From positions 1 to 29,473 of the IMG/VR virus record IMGVR_UViG_3300005860_000051: DNA of 29,473 nt. One strand, written 5' to 3'. The stretch is from a virus. Below the pieces are notes generated by a model. That model searched no databases. It was not told the DNA's origin and saw only the letters and a list, made by a program, of their open reading frames with translations. Positions 1 through 6,382 of the stretch are shown one piece after another (position 1 is the stretch's first letter; every line of letters begins with the position of its first letter). Both the position numbers and the translations under genes were made by a program.

Positions 1-14
1 TTGAAGCATTAAAA

Positions 15-407
15 ATGGCAAGGAAAATTTTGAAAGAAAAGAATAGAATTTTGTTGGTGGCTCACACTGACCATTACAAAAGGGCTGTAGAAATAGCAAG
101 GTTTTGGGGTTTTAAGGTATTCGAAGATAAAGATTACGACCATACATATTTTAACTTTTCATACGATAAGAATTCAAAACAATGGTGGACAAGAAATAGA
201 AAGATATATTTGATTTGGAATTTTGTGGCAAAAATTTACTTTAAAATTTATGCTTTGATTAAGAAATTGTTTTCAAACGAATGTCCTTTTAGAAACGAGT
301 GTCCTTATTATTTGGTAGAAAATAGCACCTGTAATTTGGGAGACTGGTCTTTTCATTGCGGTTATTACAAACATCTAAAAAATCAAAAACAATGGATAAA
401 GAATTAA
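15..407 (+). CDS. Hypothetical Cys-rich small protein
   Basis: A 130-residue protein I do not recognise. The N-terminal half is basic and aromatic. Residues 63-85 are hydrophobic with scattered lysines (LIWNF..KIYFKIYALIKKLF) and could form a membrane-associated helix. The C-terminal part has four cysteines (C90, C96, C106, C115) spaced like an irregular metal site or disulfide pair. The start ATG follows a TAA that may end a gene lying left of the window. Its last 16 nt overlap the next gene, so the two are probably co-translated. No function is assigned. Confidence 0.6.
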   Translation: MARKILKEKNRILLVAHTDHYKRAVEIARFWGFKVFEDKDYDHTYFNFSYDKNSKQWWTRNRKIYLIWNFVAKIYFKIYALIKKLFSNECPFRNECPYYLVENSTCNLGDWSFHCGYYKHLKNQKQWIKN

Positions 408-712
408 AACAACTTATCGAAAAAGAAATAATTTCAGAGGTTGAAAAGAAAATTAAAGAAACAAAAAAAGATATTTTGTGGATAGAATTTTTAATGAAAA
501 AAAGAAGAGAAGAACTTAGAGAATTAGAAAAAGAAACTATTATTTTACCAAACCAGAAAATTGAAAAGGTTATAAAAGAAAAAGCAATGAAAAAGAACGA
601 AGTCAAAACAGATATAGAAAACCTTGAAAAAGTGAAAAGAGCAAAAGAAAAATTAATTGAATTTTACCAAGAATACATTGAATGGTTAAAAGAAAAAATG
701 AAACAAAAGTAA
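392..712 (+). CDS. Coiled-coil hypothetical protein
   Basis: A 106-residue, Lys/Glu-rich, almost entirely helical protein with heptad-like spacing (KQLIEKEIISEVEKKIKE near the N-terminus), so probably a coiled coil. The same frame is open from 356, but the ATG at 392 gives a 16-nt overlap with the previous gene and removes a non-coding-looking N-terminal tail, so I prefer it. The AAAGGTCG box lies just after its stop. Function unknown. Confidence 0.6.
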   Translation: MDKELKQLIEKEIISEVEKKIKETKKDILWIEFLMKKRREELRELEKETIILPNQKIEKVIKEKAMKKNEVKTDIENLEKVKRAKEKLIEFYQEYIEWLKEKMKQK

Positions 713-715
713 ATA

Positions 716-723
716 AAAGGTCG
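716..723 (+). promoter_or_regulatory. AAAGGTCG box 1
   Basis: AAAGGTCG ends 19 nt before the ATG at 743, which opens a seven-residue frame. This copy is followed directly by GAGG, so it also holds a Shine-Dalgarno-like core, but that core too is about 15 nt from the ATG. Confidence 0.6.
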
Positions 724-742
724 GAGGTTCAAAATAAAAAAA

Positions 743-766
743 ATGAGAAAAAAGAAAAAAAAGTAA
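743..766 (+). CDS. Possible micro-ORF, MRKKKKK
   Basis: A seven-codon frame (M-R-K-K-K-K-K-stop) with a leader like those of longer genes: AAAGGTCG box, A-rich spacer, ATG. It is followed within a few bases by a GC-rich hairpin. It may be a leader peptide or the decayed remnant of a gene. No conservation or function can be claimed from one sequence. Confidence 0.25.
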   Translation: MRKKKKK

Positions 767-770
767 TAAA

Positions 771-796
771 GGATGGGGGGAGAAATCCCCCCTTCC
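771..796 (+). terminator. GC-rich hairpin, possible terminator or processing signal
   Basis: GGATGGGGGG, loop AGAAAT, then CCCCCCTTCC forms a strong stem (six G-C pairs plus an outer GGA/TCC) with one T-T mismatch. It sits between a micro-ORF and the next AAAGGTCG box. No T-run follows on this strand, so it may be an RNA stability or processing element rather than a classical intrinsic terminator. Confidence 0.5.
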
Positions 797-813
797 TATT
801 CCAAATTATACCA

Positions 814-821
814 AAAGGTCG
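814..821 (+). promoter_or_regulatory. AAAGGTCG box 2
   Basis: AAAGGTCG ends 18 nt before the ATG at 840. The spacer is A/T-rich with no Shine-Dalgarno site. Confidence 0.65.
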
Positions 822-839
822 TGAAAATACAAAATTACC

Positions 840-947
840 ATGTTATCAGAAATTTACTTGAAAAAGGCAAATTTAGAAAAAGAGGAAGAGGAAATTGAAG
901 AAGAAACCGAAGAAGAAATTTTTGATGACGATTTTTTTGCTGTTTAA
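840..947 (+). CDS. Very acidic 35-residue peptide
   Basis: The frame starts MLSEIYLKKANLEK and continues as an almost unbroken run of Glu residues, ending IFDDDFFAV. The net charge is strongly negative, as in small phage DNA-mimic or inhibitor proteins, but no homology can be claimed. It has the standard leader of this genome (AAAGGTCG box plus 18-nt spacer), is closed by tandem TAA-TAA-like stops, and is followed by another boxed gene. I take it as a real small gene. Confidence 0.5.
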   Translation: MLSEIYLKKANLEKEEEEIEEETEEEIFDDDFFAV

Positions 948-954
948 TAATTTC

Positions 955-962
955 AAAGGTCA
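955..962 (+). promoter_or_regulatory. AAAGGTCA box 3
   Basis: AAAGGTCA (A variant at the last position) ends 18 nt before the ATG at 981. The spacer ends AAAAAACT, as in several other leaders. Confidence 0.65.
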
Positions 963-980
963 TAAAATAAACAAAAAACT

Positions 981-1160
981 ATGGAAATTAAATTTTTGAG
1001 CGGATTTAAAACTTATTTGGTAGCAGTAGCAATGATAGTATGGGCTATTTTGGGGTTGAAAATGGGATTGTTAGAACAAACTCAAACGATAGATATTATT
1101 TTTAAGGGATTGGCTTTAATAGGTTTTCGCTCTGCGATAGCAAGGTTGGAAACAAAATAA
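981..1160 (+). CDS. Small holin-like membrane protein
   Basis: 59 residues. GFKTYLVAVAMIVWAILGL makes a first membrane segment and TIDIIFKGLALIGFRSAIA a second amphipathic or membrane segment. The pattern 'G-[YF]-KTY-[IL]-V-A ... G-L-R-x-A-I' is familiar from small phage holin-like proteins with the two segments split by a short polar loop. Its role would be to permeabilise the inner membrane for lysis. The family call is from pattern memory and is moderate. It is close to nuclease genes rather than a lysin; two lysin candidates are encoded elsewhere in the window. Confidence 0.55.
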   Translation: MEIKFLSGFKTYLVAVAMIVWAILGLKMGLLEQTQTIDIIFKGLALIGFRSAIARLETK

Positions 1161-1172
1161 AGAATTTTTTAA

Positions 1173-1192
1173 GGGGAGGGGTAACCCTCCCC
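1173..1192 (+). terminator. Perfect 8-bp hairpin with GTAA tetraloop
   Basis: GGGGAGGG, loop GTAA (GNRA type), CCCTCCCC. It is placed between the holin-like gene and the SWIM gene and ends 9 nt before the next ATG. It lacks a 3' T-run, so termination is uncertain. It buries a purine-rich stretch that would otherwise act as a Shine-Dalgarno site for the ATG at 1202, so translation control is an alternative. Confidence 0.5.
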
Positions 1193-1201
1193 TGTTAATT
1201 C

Positions 1202-1459
1202 ATGAAACTTGAAAAAAATCCTTATCTTTCTGAATGGATTGTTATTGGAGAAGAAATACCATCTGAAAAAACAAAAGAGAAATTGGGGCTTCCCGATGAT
1301 TGGGTTTATCATATTTATTTGAATTTGAAAACAGGGAAATTAAAATGTGATTGCTATGGTTATATTAAAACTAAAAACTGCAAACATATTAAAAAGTGGA
1401 GAGAAATTTTAATTCAAAAAGTCAAAAATGTTCTTGAAAAAGAGGGAAAAAGTGAATAA
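1202..1459 (+). CDS. SWIM zinc-finger protein
   Basis: An 85-residue protein with the SWIM signature CxC-x8-CxH: C49, C51, C60, H62 (KCDCYGYIKTKNCKHIKKW). SWIM fingers bind zinc and are usually nucleic-acid or protein interaction modules. A stand-alone short one next to a PD-(D/E)XK nuclease and an HNH nuclease suggests an accessory DNA-binding role. The 3' end overlaps the nuclease start (GTG at 1452), consistent with translational coupling. Confidence 0.7.
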   Translation: MKLEKNPYLSEWIVIGEEIPSEKTKEKLGLPDDWVYHIYLNLKTGKLKCDCYGYIKTKNCKHIKKWREILIQKVKNVLEKEGKSE

Positions 1460-2162
1460 AAACAAAAGAGAATTTATTCGAGACAGGGTTTCAATGTTTT
1501 TTGGGTCTTTGGCAAATCTTTATAGTTCTTCTTCTAATCCACCTTCACCTGATTTTCTTTATCAAAAAGCAGTAGAATTGGCAGAAAAAAGTTGGAATTT
1601 GGGAGCAATAATGGACGATTTTGAAGAATTGGACGAAAGGTTAATGATAAAAGCAATGGAAGAAACAAACGAAAGGCAAATTGGAAGGTATTATTGTTCT
1701 GAATTATGGGATTATTTTACAGGAAAGATTCCCCCTGAAAAGTTTTTAGAACCTAAAATTCCTGATTTAGAAGAATTGAGAATGATGCAATGGGGAACCA
1801 TAATTCACAAGGGAATTCAGGCTATTTTTGGCTATGAAGAGAGAAAAATTGAAATTCCTTTAAAGCACGGAATTGTTTTAGTGGGGAAAATAGATTTGGA
1901 ATTGGAAAACGGAGAGATAGTTGAAATCAAAACAAAAGAATTCCCAGAACTTTACGATGAAGTCCCAATGAGATACATTTACCAATGCACACCTTATATG
2001 AAAGCACTAAACAAAGACAGAATGAGAATTTACCTTATCTCTTGGCACTTGTCAAGAAAGAAATTTGAAATTGAATTTGACCCCAAAATTTGGGAAGATA
2101 TAGAAAGAAGAATTTATGAATATCACGAAAAAGTTTTAGAGTATGCCCAGAAAAAAATCTAA
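1452..2162 (+). CDS. PD-(D/E)XK nuclease, Cas4/RecB-like
   Basis: 236 residues from the GTG start at 1452, which follows GAGGG by 5 nt; an ATG at 1428 in the same frame is also possible but overlaps the SWIM gene more. Motifs, numbered from the GTG: H119 (GTIIHKGIQ), D148 in GKIDLEL, E158-x-K160 in EIVEIKTKE, then Q178-x3-Y182 in YQCTPYMKAL. This is the H...D...ExK...QxxxY order of the Cas4/RecB/AddB nuclease superfamily. The four-cysteine iron-sulfur set of true Cas4 is not visible: one cysteine lies before YYCSELWDYF and one in the Q motif. Likely a phage exonuclease for recombination or replication; no CRISPR array or other cas gene is present. Confidence 0.75.
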   Translation: MNKNKREFIRDRVSMFFGSLANLYSSSSNPPSPDFLYQKAVELAEKSWNLGAIMDDFEELDERLMIKAMEETNERQIGRYYCSELWDYFTGKIPPEKFLEPKIPDLEELRMMQWGTIIHKGIQAIFGYEERKIEIPLKHGIVLVGKIDLELENGEIVEIKTKEFPELYDEVPMRYIYQCTPYMKALNKDRMRIYLISWHLSRKKFEIEFDPKIWEDIERRIYEYHEKVLEYAQKKI

Positions 2163-2550
2163 AATCAAAATTTTAGAAAAAGAATGCGAAAAACTAATGA
2201 ATGAAATAGCAGAACTTTTATGGGAAAAAGAATGTTTAGTATGCAAAAGCAAAGAAAAAGTTTTAATTCATCACTTTATCCCAAGAAAATTAGCAAAACA
2301 TTTAGTTTACAACCCAATTAACTGGATTTTTTTATGCCAAAAATGTCATTTTAGTTTACACAAAAGAGAAAATCACACAATTTCAGTAGAAATTTACAAG
2401 AAAAAAGGAGAAGATTGGTATAAAAGATTGATTTCTCTTTACAAAGAAAAACCTATAAAAATGTCTCGTAAGAAATTTTTAGAAATAGAAAAGGCCAAAT
2501 TGTTGAGTTTAAGGCGTACTTTATTGTTGGAGATATGTGAAAATACCTAA
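2143..2550 (+). CDS. HNH endonuclease
   Basis: 135 residues, overlapping the preceding nuclease by 20 nt. The HNH core is clear: C31-x2-C34, then H43-H44 (LIHHFIP), N60 (NPINW), C65-x2-C68-H69 and H73. The two CxxC pairs should bind structural zinc, with H43/H44, N60 and H69 forming the active site. A basic N-terminus and helical C-terminus flank it. Adjacent to a RecB-like nuclease and close to the packaging genes, it may act in recombination (NinG-like position) or cooperate with terminase. A free-standing homing endonuclease is less likely because it sits compactly in the operon. Confidence 0.8.
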   Translation: MPRKKSKIKILEKECEKLMNEIAELLWEKECLVCKSKEKVLIHHFIPRKLAKHLVYNPINWIFLCQKCHFSLHKRENHTISVEIYKKKGEDWYKRLISLYKEKPIKMSRKKFLEIEKAKLLSLRRTLLLEICENT

Positions 2551-2603
2551 AAGAAGGAAAACAAGGCTCTGGTGCGATTTTAAGGCCAATTTTTAGGGAA
2601 TTT

Positions 2604-3086
2604 TTAAGGTGATTTTTGGTTAGTCTCAAAGAAAATTAGTTTCTTTTCAATGCACTTTTTAGTAGTCCAAGCAGAAATTCCTTCTTTCTTTAAAATTTCT
2701 GATGCTATTTTGGCTTGTCTACAAGGGTCTACAAAGTCTCTTAAATCTTTTGCTCCATATCTTAAAGCGGTTTCCCAATGAACCTGTAAATGTCCTCCGT
2801 CTTTTGTTTTGTTTAATATCCAAGCACTACCTCCTTCACATTCTTTAATGGCATAAAATACCTCTTTCTTTATTCCTGTTTCCTGTGATACCTTGCTAAA
2901 ACAATAATCAACATATTCTGAGTCATCATAATCTATTGGAATCTTTACTTCTTTAACCTTTTCAATTATTTGTGGTTTAATTTGATTGAATTTGGGATAA
3001 CTTTTCCATCCTAACCAAAATCCAATTAATATTAAGATTAAGGTAAAGAGCAAGAAAAGAGTTGCTTTTTTTCTTCTACAACTCAT
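2604..3086 (-). CDS. Membrane-anchored lytic transglycosylase-like protein
   Basis: 160 residues on the minus strand, with basic residues then a hydrophobic segment at about 9-26 (signal anchor). The C-terminal half resembles the lysozyme-like/SLT fold: the helix FYAIKECEGG has candidate catalytic Glu82 or Glu84, followed by GGHLQVHWETALRYG (the usual 'G-x-[LM]-Q-[VI] ... A' motif), then DPCRQAKIASEILKKEG and AWT. It should cleave peptidoglycan glycan strands from the outer face of the membrane, either in lysis or in DNA entry. Cysteines C62, C83, C122 and C145 could form disulfides outside the cytoplasm. Its leader has an AAAGGTCA box 16 nt before the ATG. Confidence 0.7.
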   Translation of the reverse strand: MSCRRKKATLFLLFTLILILIGFWLGWKSYPKFNQIKPQIIEKVKEVKIPIDYDDSEYVDYCFSKVSQETGIKKEVFYAIKECEGGSAWILNKTKDGGHLQVHWETALRYGAKDLRDFVDPCRQAKIASEILKKEGISAWTTKKCIEKKLIFFETNQKSP

Positions 3087-3102
3087 AGTTTTTTTAATTA
3101 GT

Positions 3103-3110
3103 TGACCTTT
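3103..3110 (-). promoter_or_regulatory. AAAGGTCA box 4 (minus strand)
   Basis: On the minus strand, AAAGGTCA ends 16 nt before the start codon of the transglycosylase-like gene (ATG at 3086-3084). Confidence 0.6.
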
Positions 3111-3136
3111 TGTAATTTAAATTTTAGCAAAAATGG

Positions 3137-3168
3137 GGAAGTTTTACAATTGACCGCTGAAAACTTCC
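3137..3168. repeat. 9-bp perfect inverted repeat
   Basis: GGAAGTTTT (3137-3145) and AAAACTTCC (3160-3168) are perfect inverted repeats around a 14-nt loop. They lie between two minus-strand genes, directly after the terminator-like hairpin of the upstream gene. It may be a second termination/processing hairpin or an operator. Confidence 0.55.
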
Positions 3169-3198
3169 AAAAGGCGGGGAAGGGCTTTAACCTTCCGC
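3169..3198 (-). terminator. Intrinsic terminator-like hairpin overlapping a stop codon
   Basis: Read on the minus strand, GCGGAAGG, loop TTAAAGC, CCTTCCCCGC is followed by CTTTT. The stop codon of the 3187-3492 gene lies in its loop. A short U-tract makes partial termination between the two minus-strand genes plausible. Confidence 0.5.
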
Positions 3199-3492
3199 TC
3201 TTATTTCATTTAACAACATTAAAACCACTTTGTCAACCTCACTTAAGTTTGTCATAGGGAATTCAATCTTTTTAAGAATGTCTATTGTATCCATTCTCTT
3301 TAACCTTAATTGAAAATCTTTTAATGCTTCAACAACATTTTCAGCCTCAATATTCAGTTCTAAAATTCCTCCAGTGTCAGTATCTTTTAAGGTAAGGCTA
3401 TAAATTCTTCTCTTTTTTTCAAACAATTCCTTTTCCATCTCATCAGTATCTAATCCGAAGTTATTTTTTAATTGTTCTCCTAAATTGTCCAT
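3187..3492 (-). CDS. Hypothetical small protein, acidic/helical
   Basis: 101 residues, not recognised. N-terminal charged helix, a short beta-like middle (IYSLTLKDTDTGGILELNIEAEN), then a helical region VVEALKDFQLRLKRMDTIDILKKI. The beta-beta-alpha-beta order is common in small phage proteins and is not diagnostic. It is middle gene of the minus-strand operon, with an AAAGGTCG box 17 nt before the start. Confidence 0.6.
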   Translation of the reverse strand: MDNLGEQLKNNFGLDTDEMEKELFEKKRRIYSLTLKDTDTGGILELNIEAENVVEALKDFQLRLKRMDTIDILKKIEFPMTNLSEVDKVVLMLLNEIRAEG

Positions 3493-3509
3493 AGTTTTAA
3501 TTTATTTTA

Positions 3510-3517
3510 CGACCTTT
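3510..3517 (-). promoter_or_regulatory. AAAGGTCG box 5 (minus strand)
   Basis: Minus-strand AAAGGTCG, 17 nt before the ATG at 3492-3490. The box overlaps the TAA stop of the upstream gene (TAAAGGTCG), as it also does at 8328-8336. Confidence 0.65.
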
Positions 3518-3720
3518 TAAAGAGGAATTTCTCCGTATGGATAAAGCGATTTACCTTCACGCCATACTTCATAAAAGTAATCGATATCTTCATCAGTAAA
3601 ACCCAAACTTCTTAAGTATTCACGGCAAGCAGTAAACATTCCCTCCTCTAAATAACGCCAACATTTTTCCTCTATTTCTTGCGTCATTTTTACTTTATTG
3701 GTTTTGACCTCTTCTGTCAT
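3517..3720 (-). CDS. Alternative internal product of the 3517-3948 frame
   Basis: 67 residues from an internal ATG (MTEEVKTNKVKMTQ...). The 19 nt before this ATG and the AAAGGTCG box before them match the leaders of independent genes, including the ending AAAAACTATG. The downstream half is a self-contained helical domain. This is an inferred second translation start, not proven. Confidence 0.45.
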   Translation of the reverse strand: MTEEVKTNKVKMTQEIEEKCWRYLEEGMFTACREYLRSLGFTDEDIDYFYEVWREGKSLYPYGEIPL

Positions 3721-3948
3721 AGTTTTTAATTTTATTTTTCGACCTTTGTTTTTCTTTTTTGTCCATTTTTCCATTTCATATTTTTTAATTTTTTTGATTT
3801 TGGTGTAAATGTAATCGGTCAATGTTTCCAATGCGTCCTCTGTCCATTTCCAGCCTCCACTGTCGTCTACTTCGATGGGAAAATAACTCTTAAATTCAAG
3901 CCTTTTTAATCCATTTTTAATTTTGTCAAATTCTGTTTTTTTTCTCAT
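3517..3948 (-). CDS. Hypothetical protein with internal in-frame start
   Basis: The open frame encodes 143 residues with no known family. The N-terminal half (KIKNGLKRLEFKSYFPIEV..GGWKWTEDALETLTDYIYTK) is followed by a Lys-rich linker, then a helical C-terminal half with WRYLEEGMFTACREYLRSLG and DEDIDYFYEVW. The linker KKKNKGRKIKLKTM is encoded by a complete AAAGGTCG leader, so a second start at 3720 in the same frame is likely. Either one gene yields two products, or two genes have become fused. It is the first gene after the minus-strand promoter at 4085-4112. Confidence 0.6.
   Translation of the reverse strand: MRKKTEFDKIKNGLKRLEFKSYFPIEVDDSGGWKWTEDALETLTDYIYTKIKKIKKYEMEKWTKKKNKGRKIKLKTMTEEVKTNKVKMTQEIEEKCWRYLEEGMFTACREYLRSLGFTDEDIDYFYEVWREGKSLYPYGEIPL
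3740..3747 (-). promoter_or_regulatory. AAAGGTCG box 6, inside a reading frame (minus strand)
   Basis: Minus-strand AAAGGTCG, read as K-G-R in the longer frame, 19 nt before the internal ATG at 3720-3718. Confidence 0.55.
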
Positions 3949-3973
3949 TTTATTTTTATTTTTTTTATTTTTT

Positions 3974-3981
3974 CGACCTTT
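3974..3981 (-). promoter_or_regulatory. AAAGGTCG box 7 (minus strand)
   Basis: Minus-strand AAAGGTCG, 25 nt before the ATG at 3948-3946, about 100 nt downstream of the mapped-by-eye promoter. It is therefore inside the transcript leader rather than being the promoter. Confidence 0.55.
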
Positions 3982-4084
3982 TTTGATTTCGGGCGGTAAG
4001 GTTTCTCTTCTTTCCTGTTTTCTGTTCGTTTTCTTTTTTGTTTTACTTTTTAATCTTTTTTAACTTAATTTTATTTCACTTTCT

Positions 4085-4112
4085 ATTATAATCAGAAAAG
4101 AAAAAAAATCAA
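4085..4112 (-). promoter_or_regulatory. Sigma70-type promoter for the minus-strand operon
   Basis: On the minus strand, TTGATT (4112-4107), a 16-bp T-rich spacer, then TATAAT (4090-4085), followed by AGAAAGTGA. The bases after the -10 closely match those after the two plus-strand promoters at 24414 and 25699. It drives the three-gene minus operon ending at 2604. Confidence 0.65.
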
Positions 4113-4154
4113 GAGGCAAAAGAAAAAATCAAATTCTCTCTTAAAAATGCTTAC

Positions 4155-4174
4155 TTTTTCACAAGTTTTTCACA
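4155..4174. repeat. Two 9-bp direct repeats, 11-bp period, DnaA-box-like
   Basis: TTTTTCACA occurs at 4155-4163 and 4166-4174, an 11-bp period that puts both on one face of the helix. Each fits the loose DnaA box TTWTNCACA. They lie in the divergent AT-rich control region between the minus operon and the terminase operon. They could be initiator or repressor binding sites. A similar TTATTCACA is found at 25658. Confidence 0.45.
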
Positions 4175-4212
4175 TCCCAAAAATAAAAAATAAAAACAGA
4201 GAAAAAACAAAG

Positions 4213-4230
4213 GAAAAATCTTGATTTTTC
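4213..4230. repeat. Perfect 8-bp palindrome over a -35 box
   Basis: GAAAAATC TT GATTTTTC is a perfect inverted repeat whose right half covers the putative -35 (TTGATT, 4221-4226) of the terminase promoter. It could be an operator or the stem of a weak hairpin. Confidence 0.4.
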
Positions 4231-4249
4231 AAAAATCTCAAATTAAAAT
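4221..4249 (+). promoter_or_regulatory. Candidate promoter of the late (terminase) operon
   Basis: TTGATT (4221-4226), 17-bp spacer, TAAAAT (4244-4249). The usual start point about 7 nt after the -10 would fall on or next to the ATG at 4256, so the first message could be leaderless. The rest of the 3949-4255 gap is AT-rich with no open frame I trust. The promoter call is tentative because such matches are easy to find in AT-rich DNA. Confidence 0.4.
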
Positions 4250-4255
4250 AAAAGT

Positions 4256-4585
4256 ATGGTATCAGAAAAATCCTTGGCAAATCTAAAAAAATTTCCAAAA
4301 GGAGTATCAGGAAATCCAAAAGGAAGACCAAAAGGAGCAAGAAACTTTAAAACAATCTTCCTTGAAGCTTCAAAAGCAGTAGCAGAAGCTTTAAGATTAG
4401 GAAAAGAGCCAGACAAAATCCAAGTTGAAATAGTCAAAAAAGGAATAATACAAGCTTTAAAAGGAAACTATGCTTTCTACAAAGATATCCTTGACAGATT
4501 ATACGGCCAAGCAAAACAAACAATAGAAACAGAAGAGAAAAAAATTTTGGTGTTAATAGATGAAGAAGATGAAGGCGAAAAATAA
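4256..4585 (+). CDS. Small terminase-like protein (DUF5681 type)
   Basis: 109 residues. The N-terminus FPKGVSGNPKGRPKGARNFK is the signature of DUF5681-type proteins that precede large terminase genes in many phages. The remainder is helical with an acidic tail (LIDEEDEGEK). It should bind the packaging site and hand DNA to the large subunit. It is encoded 11 nt before terL and is the first gene of the head operon. No Shine-Dalgarno site or AAAGGTCG box is in front; a leaderless start is possible. Confidence 0.7.
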   Translation: MVSEKSLANLKKFPKGVSGNPKGRPKGARNFKTIFLEASKAVAEALRLGKEPDKIQVEIVKKGIIQALKGNYAFYKDILDRLYGQAKQTIETEEKKILVLIDEEDEGEK

Positions 4586-4596
4586 AAATAGCTTAA

Positions 4597-5940
4597 ATGG
4601 AAAAAATAAACTTTTTCAAGCTTGCTAATTTTACTCCAAAACAAAAACTCTTTTTAGAATTTACGAAAAACTACAGATACACTTTGTGGGGGGGAGCAGT
4701 TGGAACAGGGAAAAGCAGAGCTTTAAGATGGATTATTCTCTATTGGCTTTTATACTGGGGAGCAAAAGGTTTTAGAGGAATACAAGGGGGGTTATTTTGC
4801 AAAACCTATCCAGAACTAAACGATAGACATTTGAAAAAGGTAAAAGGAGAATTTCCTGAATGGCTTGGAACTTATTACGAACAAAAGCATGAATTTCATC
4901 TAAAACCAGAATATGGAGGAGGAATTTTAATGTTTAGGAATTTAGATGAACCAGAAAAATACAGGTCAAGTGAATGGGTTATTGTAGGAGTAGATGAATT
5001 AACACAAATTTCAAAAGAAACCTTTGATTTACTTTTGGAAAGAAATAGATGGCCAGAAATTAAAAATCCAAAATTTGTAGCAGTAACAAATCCAGTTGGA
5101 GAATTTTCTAATTGGGTAAGAGAATTTTTCGTAGAAAAAACATCAAAAGACAGAAGATGCCAAGAAGCGGGATATTTGAAAGCAGAAATAGGGGACAATC
5201 CTTACATTCCTGAAAACTATTACGAAGACTTAACAAAAGGGATGGACGAAAGAATGAAAAAAGCTTTGCTTGAAGGTAATTGGTATGCTTTTGAAGAAGA
5301 AATGGACACAGAAGGCTACATGAAATTACTTACTTCTCAACAGTTAAACGATGCTATTGTTGAAATAGATTATTCCTTGACTCAACCTTGTATTTTAGGC
5401 GTAGATGTAGGAGCAGGAGGAGACGCGACAGCAATCGTGGTAAGAGATCAATTAACTGCCAAAGTTTTATTCAACCAAAGACTTTCAGATACAATGGCAA
5501 TTTTGCCCAAAATAACAGAGTTTTATTCAATCTATGCTCCCAGAACAATAGCAATTGACATTACAGGAGTTGGAAAGGGGGTTTATGACAGGTTAAACGA
5601 AACAAAGCTTTCAGAGAGAATATATGGGGTTGTATTTGGTTCCAAAGCAGACGAAGAAAGATTTTTCAACAAAAAAGCACAGTTATATTGGAAAGCAAGA
5701 GAATGGATTTTAAAAGGGGGGAAACTGATAAAAAACGATGCTTGGAATGAAGCTTTAACCATAAGATATAAAATCCATTCAGATAGAAAAATCAAAATAG
5801 AGCCAAAAGAAAACTTATTGAAAAAAGGAATTGCTTCTCCAAATGTTTGGGATGCTTTTTCTTTGACATTTGTTGAAGATTTAGAGCAAATTAAATTTTA
5901 CGAAGAAGAGTTATGGGCAGAAAATAAATTCACCTATTGA
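4597..5940 (+). CDS. terL: Terminase large subunit
   Basis: 447 residues, normal length for the family. ATPase domain: Walker A GGAVGTGKS (32-40), Walker B WVIVGVDEL (127-135, D133 E134), and TNPVGEF (165-170) as the coupling-motif region. Nuclease domain with RNase H-like acids D270 (CILGVDVGAGGDATA), D321 (IAIDITGVGKGVYD) and D419 (PNVWDAFSL). It translocates DNA into the prohead and cuts it to genome units. It stands between the small terminase-like gene and the portal gene, the usual packaging order. Confidence 0.95.
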   Translation: MEKINFFKLANFTPKQKLFLEFTKNYRYTLWGGAVGTGKSRALRWIILYWLLYWGAKGFRGIQGGLFCKTYPELNDRHLKKVKGEFPEWLGTYYEQKHEFHLKPEYGGGILMFRNLDEPEKYRSSEWVIVGVDELTQISKETFDLLLERNRWPEIKNPKFVAVTNPVGEFSNWVREFFVEKTSKDRRCQEAGYLKAEIGDNPYIPENYYEDLTKGMDERMKKALLEGNWYAFEEEMDTEGYMKLLTSQQLNDAIVEIDYSLTQPCILGVDVGAGGDATAIVVRDQLTAKVLFNQRLSDTMAILPKITEFYSIYAPRTIAIDITGVGKGVYDRLNETKLSERIYGVVFGSKADEERFFNKKAQLYWKAREWILKGGKLIKNDAWNEALTIRYKIHSDRKIKIEPKENLLKKGIASPNVWDAFSLTFVEDLEQIKFYEEELWAENKFTY

Positions 5941-5971
5941 CATTTTTTGGATTGTTTTATAAGATAACAAA

Positions 5972-6382
5972 ATGGCAAAAGAATTTACAGGATTGCTTTG
6001 GGTAAGATTTAACAAAAAAGAAATTGAAAGAAAGCATCCTGATTGGTTAGTTCAAATAGGCCCTATAAAATTTTTAAAAAACGAAGTCAAAGAGAAACTG
6101 AAAAAAATTCTTTTGAAGGAAATTTACAGAGTGGTAAAAGAGAGAAAATATGAGATTTTAGAAGACATTGTCATAAGAGAAACAGAAGATTCATTTTTAG
6201 CAATAACAATCGCAGAACCCAAAGGTTTTCTTTACTGGCTAAGAAAATTAGTAATGCCCCAAATTACACAAGAAGAATTTGAAAAAAAATGCTTGGAAGT
6301 TTTAGACAAGCTTGATTTTGTACCAATAACTCCAGATGACATTCAAAAATATGAACAGGGAAACATCAATTCCTCTCAATAG
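5972..6382 (+). CDS. Hypothetical protein between terminase and portal
   Basis: 136 residues, mixed alpha/beta, not recognised. It has two basic helices (EVKEKLKKILLKEIYRVVKE) followed by beta-like FLAITIAEPKGFLYWLRKL and a Pro/Asp-rich tail. Its 3' end overlaps the portal frame by 32-47 nt, implying coupled translation. It ends in TAG, and the codons beyond do not look coding, so this TAG acts as a true stop. A structural or packaging accessory role is suggested only by position. Confidence 0.65.
   Translation: MAKEFTGLLWVRFNKKEIERKHPDWLVQIGPIKFLKNEVKEKLKKILLKEIYRVVKERKYEILEDIVIRETEDSFLAITIAEPKGFLYWLRKLVMPQITQEEFEKKCLEVLDKLDFVPITPDDIQKYEQGNINSSQ

Noticed and set aside
1428-2162. True Cas4 / remnant of a CRISPR system
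   Set aside because: No repeats of CRISPR type, no other cas gene, and the cysteine set for the iron-sulfur cluster is not visible; a generic phage RecB-like nuclease is enough.
4087-4092. Plus-strand TATAAT as promoter of the terminase operon
   Set aside because: The ATTATAAT is palindromic, but no -35 is found at 16-18 bp on the plus strand; the minus-strand reading has a good -35.
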